Under the pieces are notes generated by a model, which did no database searches, was not told where the DNA came from, and was given only the letters and a program-made list of their open reading frames with translations. From positions 1 to 64,000 of the forward strand of contig NZ_JAFCGY010000024.1 of NCBI RefSeq assembly GCF_016836705.1: DNA of 64,000 nt, read 5' to 3'. This DNA is from Mesorhizobium caraganae. Lineage in GTDB: Bacteria > Pseudomonadota > Alphaproteobacteria > Rhizobiales > Rhizobiaceae. Position 1 is the stretch's first letter; every line of letters begins with the position of its first letter. The position numbers and the translations under genes were made by a program. Of the stretch, positions 33,955 through 42,689 are shown one piece after another.

Positions 33955-34875
33955 TTACCAGCGAACCAGAACCGCGCCCCAGGTGAAACCGCCGCCCATC
34001 GCTTCCAGCAGCACGAGGTCACCCTTCTTGATACGGCCGTCGGCGACGGCCACCGAAAGCGCCAGCGGCACGGAAGCAGCCGAGGTGTTACCGTGCAAGT
34101 CGACGGTGACCACCACCTTTTGTTCAGCAATCCCGAGCTTCTTGGCCGAAGCGTCAATAATGCGTTTATTGGCCTGGTGCGGCACGAACCAGTCGAGGTC
34201 GTCGGCTGTGATGCCGGCCTGCGAGAACGTTGCCTCGATGACGTCGGTGATCATGCCGACGGCGTGCTTGAACACTTCGCGGCCCTCCATCCTGAGATGG
34301 CCGACCGTGCCGGTGGTCGACGGGCCGCCATCGACGAAAAGCTTGTCCTTGTGGACGCCGTCGGAGCGCAGACTCATCGCCAGTACGCCACGGTCGGCAA
34401 TGCCGCCGGTGCCTTCATCCGCTTCCAGCACCAGCGCGCCGGCGCCGTCGCCGAACAGGACGCAGGTCGAGCGATCGCTCCAGTCGAGGATGCGGGAAAA
34501 GGTTTCCGCGCCGATCACCAGCACGCGTTTGGCGAGGCCGCCTCTGATGTAGAGGTCGGCGGTGGTCACCGCATAGACGAAGCCCGAGCACACCGCCTGC
34601 ATGTCGAAGGCAAAGCCATGATGCATGCCGAGCCGGTTCTGGACATCGACGGCGGTCGCCGGGAAGGTGTTGTTGGGCGTCGAGGTCGCCAGCACGATCA
34701 GGTCGATGTCTGCGGGCGTCAGGCCGGCGCTGTCGAGTGCCGCGCGCGCGGCCGCCTCGCCGAGCGATGCCGTCGTTTCATCATCGGCGGCGATATGGCG
34801 TTGGCGGATACCGGTGCGCTGGGCGATCCACTCATCGGAGGTCTCGACCATGCCTTCGAAATCGGCATTCTTCAT
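33955..34875 (-). CDS. fabH: Beta-ketoacyl-ACP synthase III, 5' end frame-disrupted
   Basis: FabH starts fatty-acid chains by condensing acetyl-CoA with malonyl-ACP. Catalytic Cys-His-Asn are in QAVCSGFVYA, PHQANKRI and HGNTSAASVP. The uninterrupted frame from ATG 34875 gives 306 residues beginning MKNADFEGM, but the family normally begins about 17 residues earlier with MIRSVV. That beginning is present in another frame: TTG 34919, with AGGA eight bases upstream, reads MIRSVVGGAGG before the frame is lost near 34885-34892. A short deletion in a GC-rich palindromic stretch, or a sequence error, explains this. It follows plsX closely on the same strand. Confidence 0.9.
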   Translation of the reverse strand: MKNADFEGMVETSDEWIAQRTGIRQRHIAADDETTASLGEAAARAALDSAGLTPADIDLIVLATSTPNNTFPATAVDVQNRLGMHHGFAFDMQAVCSGFVYAVTTADLYIRGGLAKRVLVIGAETFSRILDWSDRSTCVLFGDGAGALVLEADEGTGGIADRGVLAMSLRSDGVHKDKLFVDGGPSTTGTVGHLRMEGREVFKHAVGMITDVIEATFSQAGITADDLDWFVPHQANKRIIDASAKKLGIAEQKVVVTVDLHGNTSAASVPLALSVAVADGRIKKGDLVLLEAMGGGFTWGAVLVRW

Positions 34876-34929
34876 GATGCGGCGGGGCCCCCGGCGCCGC
34901 CCACGACTGATCTGATCAAAGTGTCTTTC

Positions 34930-36000
34930 CTATTCCTTTGCGTCGACGGCGGCGTCGGCTTTCCTGTTTGCCTGGGCATGCGGATTGCGCGCATGGAACA
35001 GATCGAGATCGGCCTCGATGCGGTCGATCAGATTGTTGCGCACCATATCGTAGCCAAGCTCGATCGCTGCCGCAAAACCATCCGAATCGGCGCCACCATG
35101 GCTTTTTACCACGATGCCGTTCAGACCCAGGAAGACACCGCCATTGGAGCGGCCCGGATCGAGCTTTTCACGCAAGCGGTCAAAGGCGCCCTTGGCGAAG
35201 ACATAGCCGATCCTGGCCATCAGCGTGCGACTCATCGCGGCGCGCAGATAGCCTGAGATCTGGCGCACCGTGCCTTCCGCCGTCTTGAGCGCGATGTTGC
35301 CGGCAAATCCTTCGGTGACGACCACATCGACCGTGCCCTTGCCGATGTCGTCACCCTCGACGAAGCCGTGATAATTCATCGAAGCCATATTGGCCTCGCG
35401 CAGCATGCGCCCGGCTTCCTTGACCTCTTCCTGGCCCTTGATCTCCTCGACGCCGACATTGAGCAGGCCGACTTTCGGCCGGTCGATGCCGAACACCGAA
35501 CGCGCCATGCCGGTGCCGAGAATGGCAAAATCGATCAGCTGATGCGCATCGGCGCCGATCGTGGCGCCGACGTCCAGCACCACGCTCTCGCCGCGCAGCG
35601 TCGGCCAGATCGCCGCGATCGCCGGGCGGTCGATGGTGGCCATGGTGCGCAGGCAGAATTTCGACATCGCCATCAGCGCGCCGGTATTGCCGGCCGAAAT
35701 GCAGGCCTGCGCGCTGCCAGATTTGACCGCTTCGACCGCCTTCCACATCGACGACTTCCAGCGGCCTTGGCGCAGCGCCTGGCTCGGCTTATCGTCCATC
35801 CTGACCGCGATCTCGCAATGGTGGAACTCGCTGATCTCGGCCAGTTTGGGGAATTTGGCGAGCTCGGGGCGCACCATCTCTTCGTGCCCATAGATGACGA
35901 AGCGGATGTCGGGACGCCTGACAGCGACCGTCATGAGTGCCGGGATGACCACGTTTGGCCCGTGATCGCCACCCATGGCATCGATGGAAATCCTGATCAC
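34930..36000 (-). CDS. plsX: Phosphate acyltransferase PlsX
   Basis: This 356-residue enzyme makes acyl-phosphate from acyl-ACP for phospholipid synthesis. Family landmarks are IDAMGGDHGPNVVIP at the start, SAGNTGALMA near 103, RPAIAAIWPT near 125, LLNVGVEEIKGQ near 179 and VVTEGFAGNIALKTAEG near 228. The length is normal. It sits between DUF177 and fabH, and PlsX and FabH are functionally linked through ACP. Confidence 0.95.
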   Translation of the reverse strand: MIRISIDAMGGDHGPNVVIPALMTVAVRRPDIRFVIYGHEEMVRPELAKFPKLAEISEFHHCEIAVRMDDKPSQALRQGRWKSSMWKAVEAVKSGSAQACISAGNTGALMAMSKFCLRTMATIDRPAIAAIWPTLRGESVVLDVGATIGADAHQLIDFAILGTGMARSVFGIDRPKVGLLNVGVEEIKGQEEVKEAGRMLREANMASMNYHGFVEGDDIGKGTVDVVVTEGFAGNIALKTAEGTVRQISGYLRAAMSRTLMARIGYVFAKGAFDRLREKLDPGRSNGGVFLGLNGIVVKSHGGADSDGFAAAIELGYDMVRNNLIDRIEADLDLFHARNPHAQANRKADAAVDAKE

Positions 36001-36143
36001 GCGGTCTTTATCTCACTAGCTTGGGCCAGGGCGCATGGCCCGCGAAATATGAAACTCGCGAAATAAGGGGGCTCGCGAAGGTTCGGGGAAAATAGCGGTT
36101 TTGGGCTGCCGCACAACCGACTTTTCTCGGATCGCATCCTGTT

Positions 36144-36692
36144 TTAGGATTTTCCAAGCAAGGATCGCAGCTTTTGCTGGAATTCGTTCTCGACCGGCTC
36201 GTCCGGGCCAGCCGCCTCGAGCGAGGCGCCGGACTTGCGCGGATAGGGATCGATCGCCAACCCGAAGAACTGTTCGGCGAGCGCGCCGACGTCGATTGTG
36301 TCGCCGGAGAAGGTTTCCGGGCTGTCGGGCCCCTCTGCATCGATCAGTATCTCGCCGCCGCCTTCGAACCCTTGGCGCCCGAGCTTGGATTGCTCGGGCA
36401 GGAACAGCGCCTCGACCTCCTCGTCGATATGGGCCACGACCGGCTCGAGGGTGACGATGCAGGCTTGGGTAATATCGGCCTCGACGCGGCCACTGACCTT
36501 GACGCCGTTGCGCTTCCACGGCGCCACCAGCAGTTCGACGTGGTAGTTTTCGACGGAGAGCAGTTCGTGCTCCGCGGCAAGGGCGGCGCGCTGCGCCAGG
36601 TCGGCATCGATCACCACCGGAAGGCCTTTGTGCGGCAGGCGACCGACGTTCGCCTTGAATGACACCGGGCTCGATGTGTCCGCATGTTTCAT
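36144..36692 (-). CDS. DUF177/YceD-family protein
   Basis: This 182-residue protein belongs to the YceD-like family, often linked to rpmF and plsX and tied to 23S rRNA handling in some organisms. The signature segment is WKRNGVKVSGRVEADITQACIVTLEP in parts near 60-85, with ERFFGLAIDPYPRK-like sequence (here QFFGLAIDPYPRK) near 145. The ATG at 36692 is chosen because GGGAGG lies five bases upstream; the upstream ATG at 36719 overlaps the preceding stop as ATGA and is an alternative. Confidence 0.85.
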   Translation of the reverse strand: MKHADTSSPVSFKANVGRLPHKGLPVVIDADLAQRAALAAEHELLSVENYHVELLVAPWKRNGVKVSGRVEADITQACIVTLEPVVAHIDEEVEALFLPEQSKLGRQGFEGGGEILIDAEGPDSPETFSGDTIDVGALAEQFFGLAIDPYPRKSGASLEAAGPDEPVENEFQQKLRSLLGKS

Positions 36693-36715
36693 CTCAGCCT
36701 CCCTCTTGATTTCCT

Positions 36716-37258
36716 TCATTGCGCCTTGGCGACGGGAAACGCCACCGTGCCGGAGAGGATCGACTCGGACGGCTGTGCCTCAAGCTGCCTTGCGGCATCG
36801 ATCACATAGGACGCTAGCGGCACGGCCTGCGGCCAAGCGCCGGCGTCGGGCCTGACATTGCGCGCCAGGGCGGCAGCAAGCGCATCGCCATCACTGCGTT
36901 CCAGCGCATCGTCATAGGCGGCGGTACGGCCGTAGAACATTTTCGCCAGCCTCTTCATGCGCTTCGGCACCCCGACATCGCCAACGCCCAGTTCCCGCAG
37001 CGAATGCTCGACATCGAGAAAGAACTCGTCGATCAGCACCTGCGCGACCTCTTGCGCGACGCCTTCTTCGCCGCGCAGCCTGTGCTGAAACAGGAACATG
37101 TGCAACGACAGCATCTCGAAACGGCCGAGCGGCGTGTCCGGCACATTCCAGTCGGAATAAAAAACAATCTGCCGCGCCGCTGCCACGATTTGTGCGTAAA
37201 GCGCCTCGGTGATAGCGCGGTTGGCGTTGCGTTCGCGGCCAAAAAGGCGCTGGAACAT
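36716..37258 (-). CDS. Ubiquinol-cytochrome c chaperone (CBP3-like)
   Basis: This 180-residue protein matches the bacterial CBP3/UQCC1 family that helps assemble the cytochrome bc1 complex. It has MFQRLFGRER at the start, ARQIVFYSDWNVPDTPLGRFEM near 30-50 and FFLDVEHSLRELGVGDVGVPKRMK near 80-105. AGGAGA upstream supports the ATG at 37258. It is divergent from the bamE gene and leads the leftward DUF177-plsX-fabH run. Confidence 0.9.
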   Translation of the reverse strand: MFQRLFGRERNANRAITEALYAQIVAAARQIVFYSDWNVPDTPLGRFEMLSLHMFLFQHRLRGEEGVAQEVAQVLIDEFFLDVEHSLRELGVGDVGVPKRMKRLAKMFYGRTAAYDDALERSDGDALAAALARNVRPDAGAWPQAVPLASYVIDAARQLEAQPSESILSGTVAFPVAKAQ

Positions 37259-37361
37259 TGAGGGTGGTCTCCTGGGGACCGTTTGTTTGAATTGGCCTTG
37301 TTGCATCGGCAAGCAAGCTGGTTTACCGGTTTTGCCGCCCAGCGCAAGTTGCGGTCAGCTA

Positions 37362-37889
37362 ATGGAGTTGTTGTTGCGCGCGCTGAAATTCAAGTCGACT
37401 TTGCTGCCCGGAGCTACCGCGGCGGTTTCGCTGGTGTTGGTGGCTTCCGCGCTGTCAGGCTGCAATTCATCCAAAATGTTCGGCGACCTTACCCCGGGCG
37501 AGACGCTGACGCAGGGCTATGTCATCGACCAGCAGGCGGTAGACTCGGTGCCGGTAGGCTCCAGCCGCGAACAGGTGCTCCTGGCGCTCGGAACGCCGTC
37601 GACGACGGCAACTTTCGATAATGAGGCCTTCTATTACATCTCGCAGACGCGCAAGCGCTATGTCGCGTTCGACAAGCCCCACCTGGTCGACCAGAAAGTG
37701 CTGGCGGTCTATTTCGGCGATGACGGGCGTGTCACCCAGATCGCCAATTACGGCCTGAAGGACGGCAAGATCTTCGACTTCGTTTCGCGCACCACGCCGA
37801 CCGGCGGCAAGGACCAGAACTTCCTCAGCCAGATCATCAATGGCGCCAGCAAGCTCGCGCCCGGCATCCCCGGCGGCGGCGGCGCCTAA
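37362..37889 (+). CDS. bamE: BamE/OmlA-family outer-membrane lipoprotein
   Basis: This 175-residue lipoprotein is part of, or accessory to, the BAM machine that inserts outer-membrane proteins. The signal peptide ends in LSGC, giving the lipidated cysteine near residue 35. The SmpA/OmlA domain shows VPVGSSREQVLLALGTPSTTATFDNEAFYYIS in blocks near 65-95. The ATG at 37362 gives a normal signal peptide. A strong terminator follows. It is divergent from the CBP3-like gene. Confidence 0.88.
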   Translation: MELLLRALKFKSTLLPGATAAVSLVLVASALSGCNSSKMFGDLTPGETLTQGYVIDQQAVDSVPVGSSREQVLLALGTPSTTATFDNEAFYYISQTRKRYVAFDKPHLVDQKVLAVYFGDDGRVTQIANYGLKDGKIFDFVSRTTPTGGKDQNFLSQIINGASKLAPGIPGGGGA

Positions 37890-37956
37890 GAAGCGGCCGC
37901 TTCCTCTAATTTTCTCGCTTTTTGCTTCCCTCGAAGCAACATCATCTCAGGCGACC

Positions 37957-37990
37957 AAAAGCCCGCGGGAGCGATCCTGCGGGCTTTTGT
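37957..37990. terminator. Bidirectional terminator
   Basis: AAAAGCCCGC (37957-37966) pairs with GCGGGCTTTT (37979-37988), flanked by A and T runs. It lies between the convergent bamE and araC-type genes and can serve both. Confidence 0.85.
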
Positions 37991-37997
37991 TTTCAGG

Positions 37998-39038
37998 TCA
38001 CGTCGCCGCCTCGCCCGTCGCGCTTTGCCGCGCTTGGCCGGTTCGAGCGCCGGACGCCAGCGGGGCGTGTTGCACAGCCACGCTCTGCCGCGCTTCCGAC
38101 GGCGTCATGCCGAAATGGCGGCGAAAGGCATGGTTGAAGGTCGACAGATCGCCGAAGCCGGCGTCGAAGGCGATGGCGCCAATGGTGCGATGGACAAGGC
38201 GCGGATCGGCCAGCTTCCGGCAAACCAACGCCAGCCTGCGCCCGAGCACGAATTGCGACAGCGATGTGCCCTCGCCCTCAAACAGCTTTCTGACATAGCG
38301 CGAGCTGACCCGATGGCGCCCCGCCAGCACCTCGGAGCCGACGTCGCCGGAAGCCAGATTGCTTTCGATATCGGCTTTGATGGCGCGCAGCCGCGCGGCG
38401 CGTATACCACGCCCTGTGGCGACCTCGGTGGCGTCCTGAGTCGCGCCGATCACGACAGCAACTAGGTCCTGTATGTGATTGGCGGCAAGCCAGCACAGTT
38501 CGGATGCGGCAAGGTCCGGCTCCTGCATCAGCAGGCGCACATAGCTGGCCAGCAGCGAGAATTTTTCGCCCACGCATGATATCGGCGTCATCAGGGCGGC
38601 ATCCGCGTTCGCGGCCATGGGCCCGAGGGCCGCCTTCGGAATGGTGATGAAGAGATGATGCGACATCGCCCGCTCGATCACATGCGGGTCGCAAGAGGGC
38701 AGAAGGATTGCCTGGCCGGCCTCGATGCTGGTCTCGCGGCCGAGATGCGAGAAGGTGGCAGCCCCTTCGAGACACATGAAGAAAATGTAATCATCTGTCC
38801 CCTTGGTCATGGCCCGGGAACGGGTGGTGCGGAAGGCAGTGGTCCTGGAATCAGAAACGCCGAGGCCCGGCAACCGCAGGACCGTCGCGTCGACGGAGCG
38901 TTTTTCCTCCGTGACCTGGACATCCATGTCGGTCACCATCCGGCGCACCAGGTCGCAGTAGACGCCACGCCATTCGGCTCGCGGCCACTTGGCGCTCGAA
39001 AAGCGCGCATCGGAAAACTCAGATGGTCGAATAGTCAT
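37998..39038 (-). CDS. AraC-family transcriptional regulator
   Basis: This 346-residue regulator has an AraC-binding-like N-terminal domain (about residues 30-200, FMCLEGAATFSHLGRETSIEAGQ in part) and a C-terminal double helix-turn-helix. The latter shows RHRVSSRYVRKLFEGEGTSLSQF near 258 and IAFDAGFGDLSTFNHAFRRHFGMTPSEAR in two blocks near 300-328. GGGAG six bases upstream supports the ATG at 39038. It is divergent from the LysR gene, with a CGTTCA/TGAACG dyad between. Effector unknown. Confidence 0.9.
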   Translation of the reverse strand: MTIRPSEFSDARFSSAKWPRAEWRGVYCDLVRRMVTDMDVQVTEEKRSVDATVLRLPGLGVSDSRTTAFRTTRSRAMTKGTDDYIFFMCLEGAATFSHLGRETSIEAGQAILLPSCDPHVIERAMSHHLFITIPKAALGPMAANADAALMTPISCVGEKFSLLASYVRLLMQEPDLAASELCWLAANHIQDLVAVVIGATQDATEVATGRGIRAARLRAIKADIESNLASGDVGSEVLAGRHRVSSRYVRKLFEGEGTSLSQFVLGRRLALVCRKLADPRLVHRTIGAIAFDAGFGDLSTFNHAFRRHFGMTPSEARQSVAVQHAPLASGARTGQARQSATGEAAT

Positions 39039-39090
39039 GGGGCACTCCCAAGCGATTGTCATCTTTTCACAGTCGTTCGTGGTCGAGGCT

Positions 39091-39103
39091 CGTTCAATGA
39101 ACG
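39091..39103. promoter_or_regulatory. Candidate operator in the AraC/LysR divergent gap
   Basis: CGTTCA at 39091-39096 and TGAACG at 39098-39103 form a perfect inverted repeat around one base. It lies between the two divergent regulator genes, 53 bases before the AraC start. Which protein binds it, if any, is unknown. Confidence 0.35.
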
Positions 39104-39239
39104 GCCTCTCATTCCGACGGCGGCAATCGGGGGGCAGTGGATGGCTACAGCGATTTGTCCACGCAGACAAAAGACTATTTACGAAGCTATGGATGAGTAA
39201 TGTTCATTCATGCTAAGGGGATCGCAGGCGAACCTGATA

Positions 39240-40160
39240 ATGACAAGACGGCTCCCACAGCTGGAATCGATACGGGCTTTCGAGGCCATCGCCCGGCTGG
39301 GCAGCTTCAAGCGCGCCGGCGAGGAACTGAACGTCACCGCCAGCGCGCTCAGCCATCGCATCGCCGACCTCGAAGCCGATCTCGGCGTGCTTTTGTTCAC
39401 CCGCCATGTCCGCCGGGTCGAACTCACACTTGAAGGCGAAAGACTTTCCGCCGGTGTGCGACGCGCTTTGCTGGAGATCCAGAGTACGATCGCGAGTGTC
39501 GCGCGCAGCGAGCGCGCGAGGCTGCGGGTGACCGCAATTCCCTCGCACGCCGTGCGCTGGCTGGCGCCGCGTCTGCATAGGTTTCGCAAAAAGCATCCCG
39601 AGACGGAAATCGACATCAACGCCGATCTTGCGGTCGTCGACCTTTCGCAGCGAACCGTCGACATCGCCTTGCGCTTCGGCGGTGGGCACTATCCGGCCGT
39701 CGAGACCGAATGGCTGATGGCCGACGCGATCTTTCCCGTTGTTAGTCCCGACTATCTCGCCGCCAACGGTCCGGTCAGAGACCAGCACGACGTGCTGCGA
39801 CTGTTTCGCATCCTCGACACGACAGCCGAGAACGACGAGAGCGGCGCCAATTGGCGCCACTGGTTCGAGAGGAACAATTTGCCGCTGGATACGGTTGGCG
39901 ACGGCATGAATCTGAACGGAACTTTGCTGGCGGTCGAAGCGGCGGCGAGCGGACTTGGCGTTGCCATTGCGAGGAAGTCGCTGGTCGAGAACGATTTGCG
40001 TACCGGCCGGCTGGTTCGCCTGCTGGCTACGGACATACCGACGAACTGGAACCACTATGTGCTCATCCACCCGTCAATCTCGGCGTGGGAGCCTGCCAGA
40101 TCGTTCATCAACTGGCTGAAGGCGGAAGCCGGCGAGTGCGATGGCGCTCGCAAATCTTGA
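39240..40160 (+). CDS. LysR-family regulator, GcvA-like
   Basis: This 306-residue regulator has the GcvA-type N terminus (RRLPQLESIRAFEAIARLGSF in part, then AGEELNVTASALSHRIADLE and LGVLLFTRHVRRV). The effector-binding domain follows with DIALRFGGGHYP near 142. I use ATG 39240, which aligns with the family; an in-frame ATG at 39210 adds ten residues. A perfect terminator follows, shared with hppA. It is divergent from the AraC gene; targets are not clear. Confidence 0.88.
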   Translation: MTRRLPQLESIRAFEAIARLGSFKRAGEELNVTASALSHRIADLEADLGVLLFTRHVRRVELTLEGERLSAGVRRALLEIQSTIASVARSERARLRVTAIPSHAVRWLAPRLHRFRKKHPETEIDINADLAVVDLSQRTVDIALRFGGGHYPAVETEWLMADAIFPVVSPDYLAANGPVRDQHDVLRLFRILDTTAENDESGANWRHWFERNNLPLDTVGDGMNLNGTLLAVEAAASGLGVAIARKSLVENDLRTGRLVRLLATDIPTNWNHYVLIHPSISAWEPARSFINWLKAEAGECDGARKS

Positions 40161-40222
40161 CGCAGACCGGATACGACGGGACTGAAGCAGCCTTCCTGCG
40201 TCAGCCAGCAGCTCATAAAAAG

Positions 40223-40250
40223 AACCCGCGGGATCGCTCCCGCGGGTTTT
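40223..40250. terminator. Bidirectional terminator
   Basis: AACCCGCGGGA (40223-40233) and TCCCGCGGGTT (40238-40248) form a perfect 11-base stem with a TCGC loop, followed by T residues on one side and preceded by A residues on the other. It separates the convergent LysR and hppA genes. Confidence 0.9.
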
Positions 40251-40271
40251 TCCTGAAGCAGTGGCGTTGCC

Positions 40272-42428
40272 TCAGCCGTGCGCGAGCACGGCCAGCAGCA
40301 ACAGCGCGACGATATTGGTGATCTTGATCGCCGGGTTGACCGCCGGACCGGCGGTGTCCTTGTAGGGATCGCCGACGGTGTCGCCGGTGACCGAAGCTTT
40401 GTGCGCTTCGGAACCCTTGAGGTGCTTGACGCCGTCCTTATCGACAAAACCGTCTTCGAACGATTTTTTCGCGTTGTCCCAGGCGCCGCCGCCCGAGGTC
40501 ATCGAGATGGCGACGAACAGGCCGTTGACGATGACGCCGAGCAGCGAGGCGCCGAGCGCGGCAAAGGCGGATGCCTTCGAGCCCGAGATCAACAGCACAC
40601 CGAAATAGACGACGAGCGGCGCCAGCACCGGCAGCAGCGACGGGATGATCATTTCCCGGATCGCCGCCTTGGTCAAAAGGTCGACGGCACGCGCATAGTT
40701 CGGCTTGGAGGTGCCGGCCATGATGCCCGGATCCTCGCGGAACTGCTTGCGCACCTCCTCGACGATAGCGCCCGCCGCGCGGCCGACGGCCGTCATGGCG
40801 ATGCCGCCGAACAGGTAGGGGATCAGGCCGCCGAAGATCAGGCCGGCGACGACGTAGGGGTTGGAGAGGTCGAAGGAGATGTCGCCCATGCCCTTGAAGT
40901 ATGGAAAGAGTGTCGAGCCGGCTTCGTTAGCTTTCTCGGCAAAGAACTTCAAATCGTTCGAATAGGCGGCAAACAGCACCAGCGCGCCGAGGCCGGCGGA
41001 GCCGATGGCATAGCCCTTGGTCACCGCCTTAGTGGTGTTGCCGACAGCGTCGAGCGCGTCGGTGGAGTGGCGTACTTCCTTGGGCAGGCCGGCCATTTCG
41101 GCAATGCCGCCGGCATTGTCGGTGACCGGGCCGAAAGCGTCGAGCGCGACAATCATGCCGGCAAGGCCGAGCATGGTGGTGACCGCGATCGCCGTGCCGT
41201 AGAGGCCGGCAAGCTGGTAGGTCGAGATGATGCCGCCGACGATGACGATGGCCGGCAGCGCGGTCGATTCCAGCGAGACCGCGAGGCCCTGGATGACGTT
41301 GGTGCCGTGACCGGTCACCGAAGCCTGGGCGATCGAGTTCACCGGGCGCTTGTTGGTCCCGGTGTAGTATTCGGTGATCACCACGATGAGGCCGGTCACC
41401 ACGAGGCCGATCAGGCCGCAGATGAACAGGTTCTTGCCGGTGATGGCCATGCCGGCAACGGTGCCGATCTCGCCCCAGCCGAGGCATACCGAAGTGGCGA
41501 CGGCGAGGCCGGCGATCGACAGCAGGCCGGTGACGATCAGGCCCTTGTAGAGCGCGCCCATGATCGAGCCGTTGGAACCTAGCTTGACGAAGAAGGTGCC
41601 GACGATCGAGGTCAGGATGCAGGCGCCGCAGATGGCCAGCGGATAAAGCATCGTAGCACCGAGAACCGCCGTGCCGCCGAAGAAGATGGCGCTGAGAACC
41701 ATGGTGGCGACGACCGTCACCGCATAGGTTTCGAACAGGTCGGCGGCCATGCCGGCGCAGTCACCGACATTGTCGCCGACATTGTCGGCGATGGTGGCCG
41801 GGTTGCGCGGATCGTCTTCGGGAATACCGGCTTCGACCTTGCCGACGAGATCGCCGCCGACGTCGGCGCCCTTGGTGAAGATGCCGCCGCCGAGACGGGC
41901 GAAGATCGAGATCAGCGAAGCGCCGAAGCCGAGCGAGACCAGCGAGTCGATGACGATGCGGTCATTGGGCTGCAGGCCCATGGGGCCGGTCAGGATCAAG
42001 TAGTAGATCGAGACGCCGAGCAGCGCGAGGCCCGCCACCAGCATGCCGGTGATGGCGCCCGACTTGAAGGCGATGTCGAGGCCGGCGGCAAGGCTGTTGG
42101 ACGCTGCCTGCGCGGTGCGCACATTGGCGCGCACCGAGACGTGCATGCCGATGAAGCCGGCAGCGCCCGAGAGCACGGCGCCGATCAGGAAGCCGACCGC
42201 TGCGGTGATCGAAAGCAGCCACCAGGCGAGAATGAGCACGACCACGCCGACAATGGCGATGGTGGTGTACTGGCGCGCCAGATAGGCCTGCGCGCCTTCG
42301 CGGATGGCGGCGGAGATTTCCTGCATGCGTGCGTTGCCCTGATCGGACGCGAGGACCGATCGTGTCGCCCAGATGGCGTAGAGCACTGAAAGCAAACCGC
42401 AGGCGATGACGGCGTATAGGATGGTCAT
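40272..42428 (-). CDS. hppA: K+-independent H+-translocating pyrophosphatase
   Basis: This 718-residue inner-membrane enzyme couples pyrophosphate hydrolysis to proton export. About sixteen membrane spans are visible. The substrate-binding signature FTKGADVGGDLVGKVEAGIPEDDPRNPATIADNVGDNVGD (in consecutive blocks near 185-225) is intact. The motif GNTTKA near 464 has Lys where K+-dependent enzymes have Ala, which places it in the K+-independent class and predicts proton pumping. It stands alone with its own promoter region upstream (42429-42689, no gene seen there) and ends at a strong terminator. Rhizobial homologues help acid or energy stress survival. Confidence 0.95.
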   Translation of the reverse strand: MTILYAVIACGLLSVLYAIWATRSVLASDQGNARMQEISAAIREGAQAYLARQYTTIAIVGVVVLILAWWLLSITAAVGFLIGAVLSGAAGFIGMHVSVRANVRTAQAASNSLAAGLDIAFKSGAITGMLVAGLALLGVSIYYLILTGPMGLQPNDRIVIDSLVSLGFGASLISIFARLGGGIFTKGADVGGDLVGKVEAGIPEDDPRNPATIADNVGDNVGDCAGMAADLFETYAVTVVATMVLSAIFFGGTAVLGATMLYPLAICGACILTSIVGTFFVKLGSNGSIMGALYKGLIVTGLLSIAGLAVATSVCLGWGEIGTVAGMAITGKNLFICGLIGLVVTGLIVVITEYYTGTNKRPVNSIAQASVTGHGTNVIQGLAVSLESTALPAIVIVGGIISTYQLAGLYGTAIAVTTMLGLAGMIVALDAFGPVTDNAGGIAEMAGLPKEVRHSTDALDAVGNTTKAVTKGYAIGSAGLGALVLFAAYSNDLKFFAEKANEAGSTLFPYFKGMGDISFDLSNPYVVAGLIFGGLIPYLFGGIAMTAVGRAAGAIVEEVRKQFREDPGIMAGTSKPNYARAVDLLTKAAIREMIIPSLLPVLAPLVVYFGVLLISGSKASAFAALGASLLGVIVNGLFVAISMTSGGGAWDNAKKSFEDGFVDKDGVKHLKGSEAHKASVTGDTVGDPYKDTAGPAVNPAIKITNIVALLLLAVLAHG

Positions 42429-42689
42429 TGCCGAATTTTCCTCGATTGGTGGCCCAAAAGAACCCCTCCCTGGGCCGTTGGTGCGGGGAGCGGATAAAGC
42501 CTAGGCGGAATCCGTCCTTCGCAGCGGTGTATGCGAAACAGGGCTCGGAACGTCAAGATATTGTTCGGTTTTTGCCCGGCTTTCAGCCAAAAGGGTTAGA
42601 CCAGAACAGTCCGGTCGCCGCCGCCCTGCTATTAGATCGATTGAAATGACGCAGCGTCAGTCAACCGTGGCGTGCGGCCTGGCCGCAAA

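Noticed and set aside
40278..41582. Plus-strand frame opposite hppA
   Set aside because: Low-complexity Gly/Asp/Arg/His composition typical of antisense reading; hppA motifs are intact on the minus strand.
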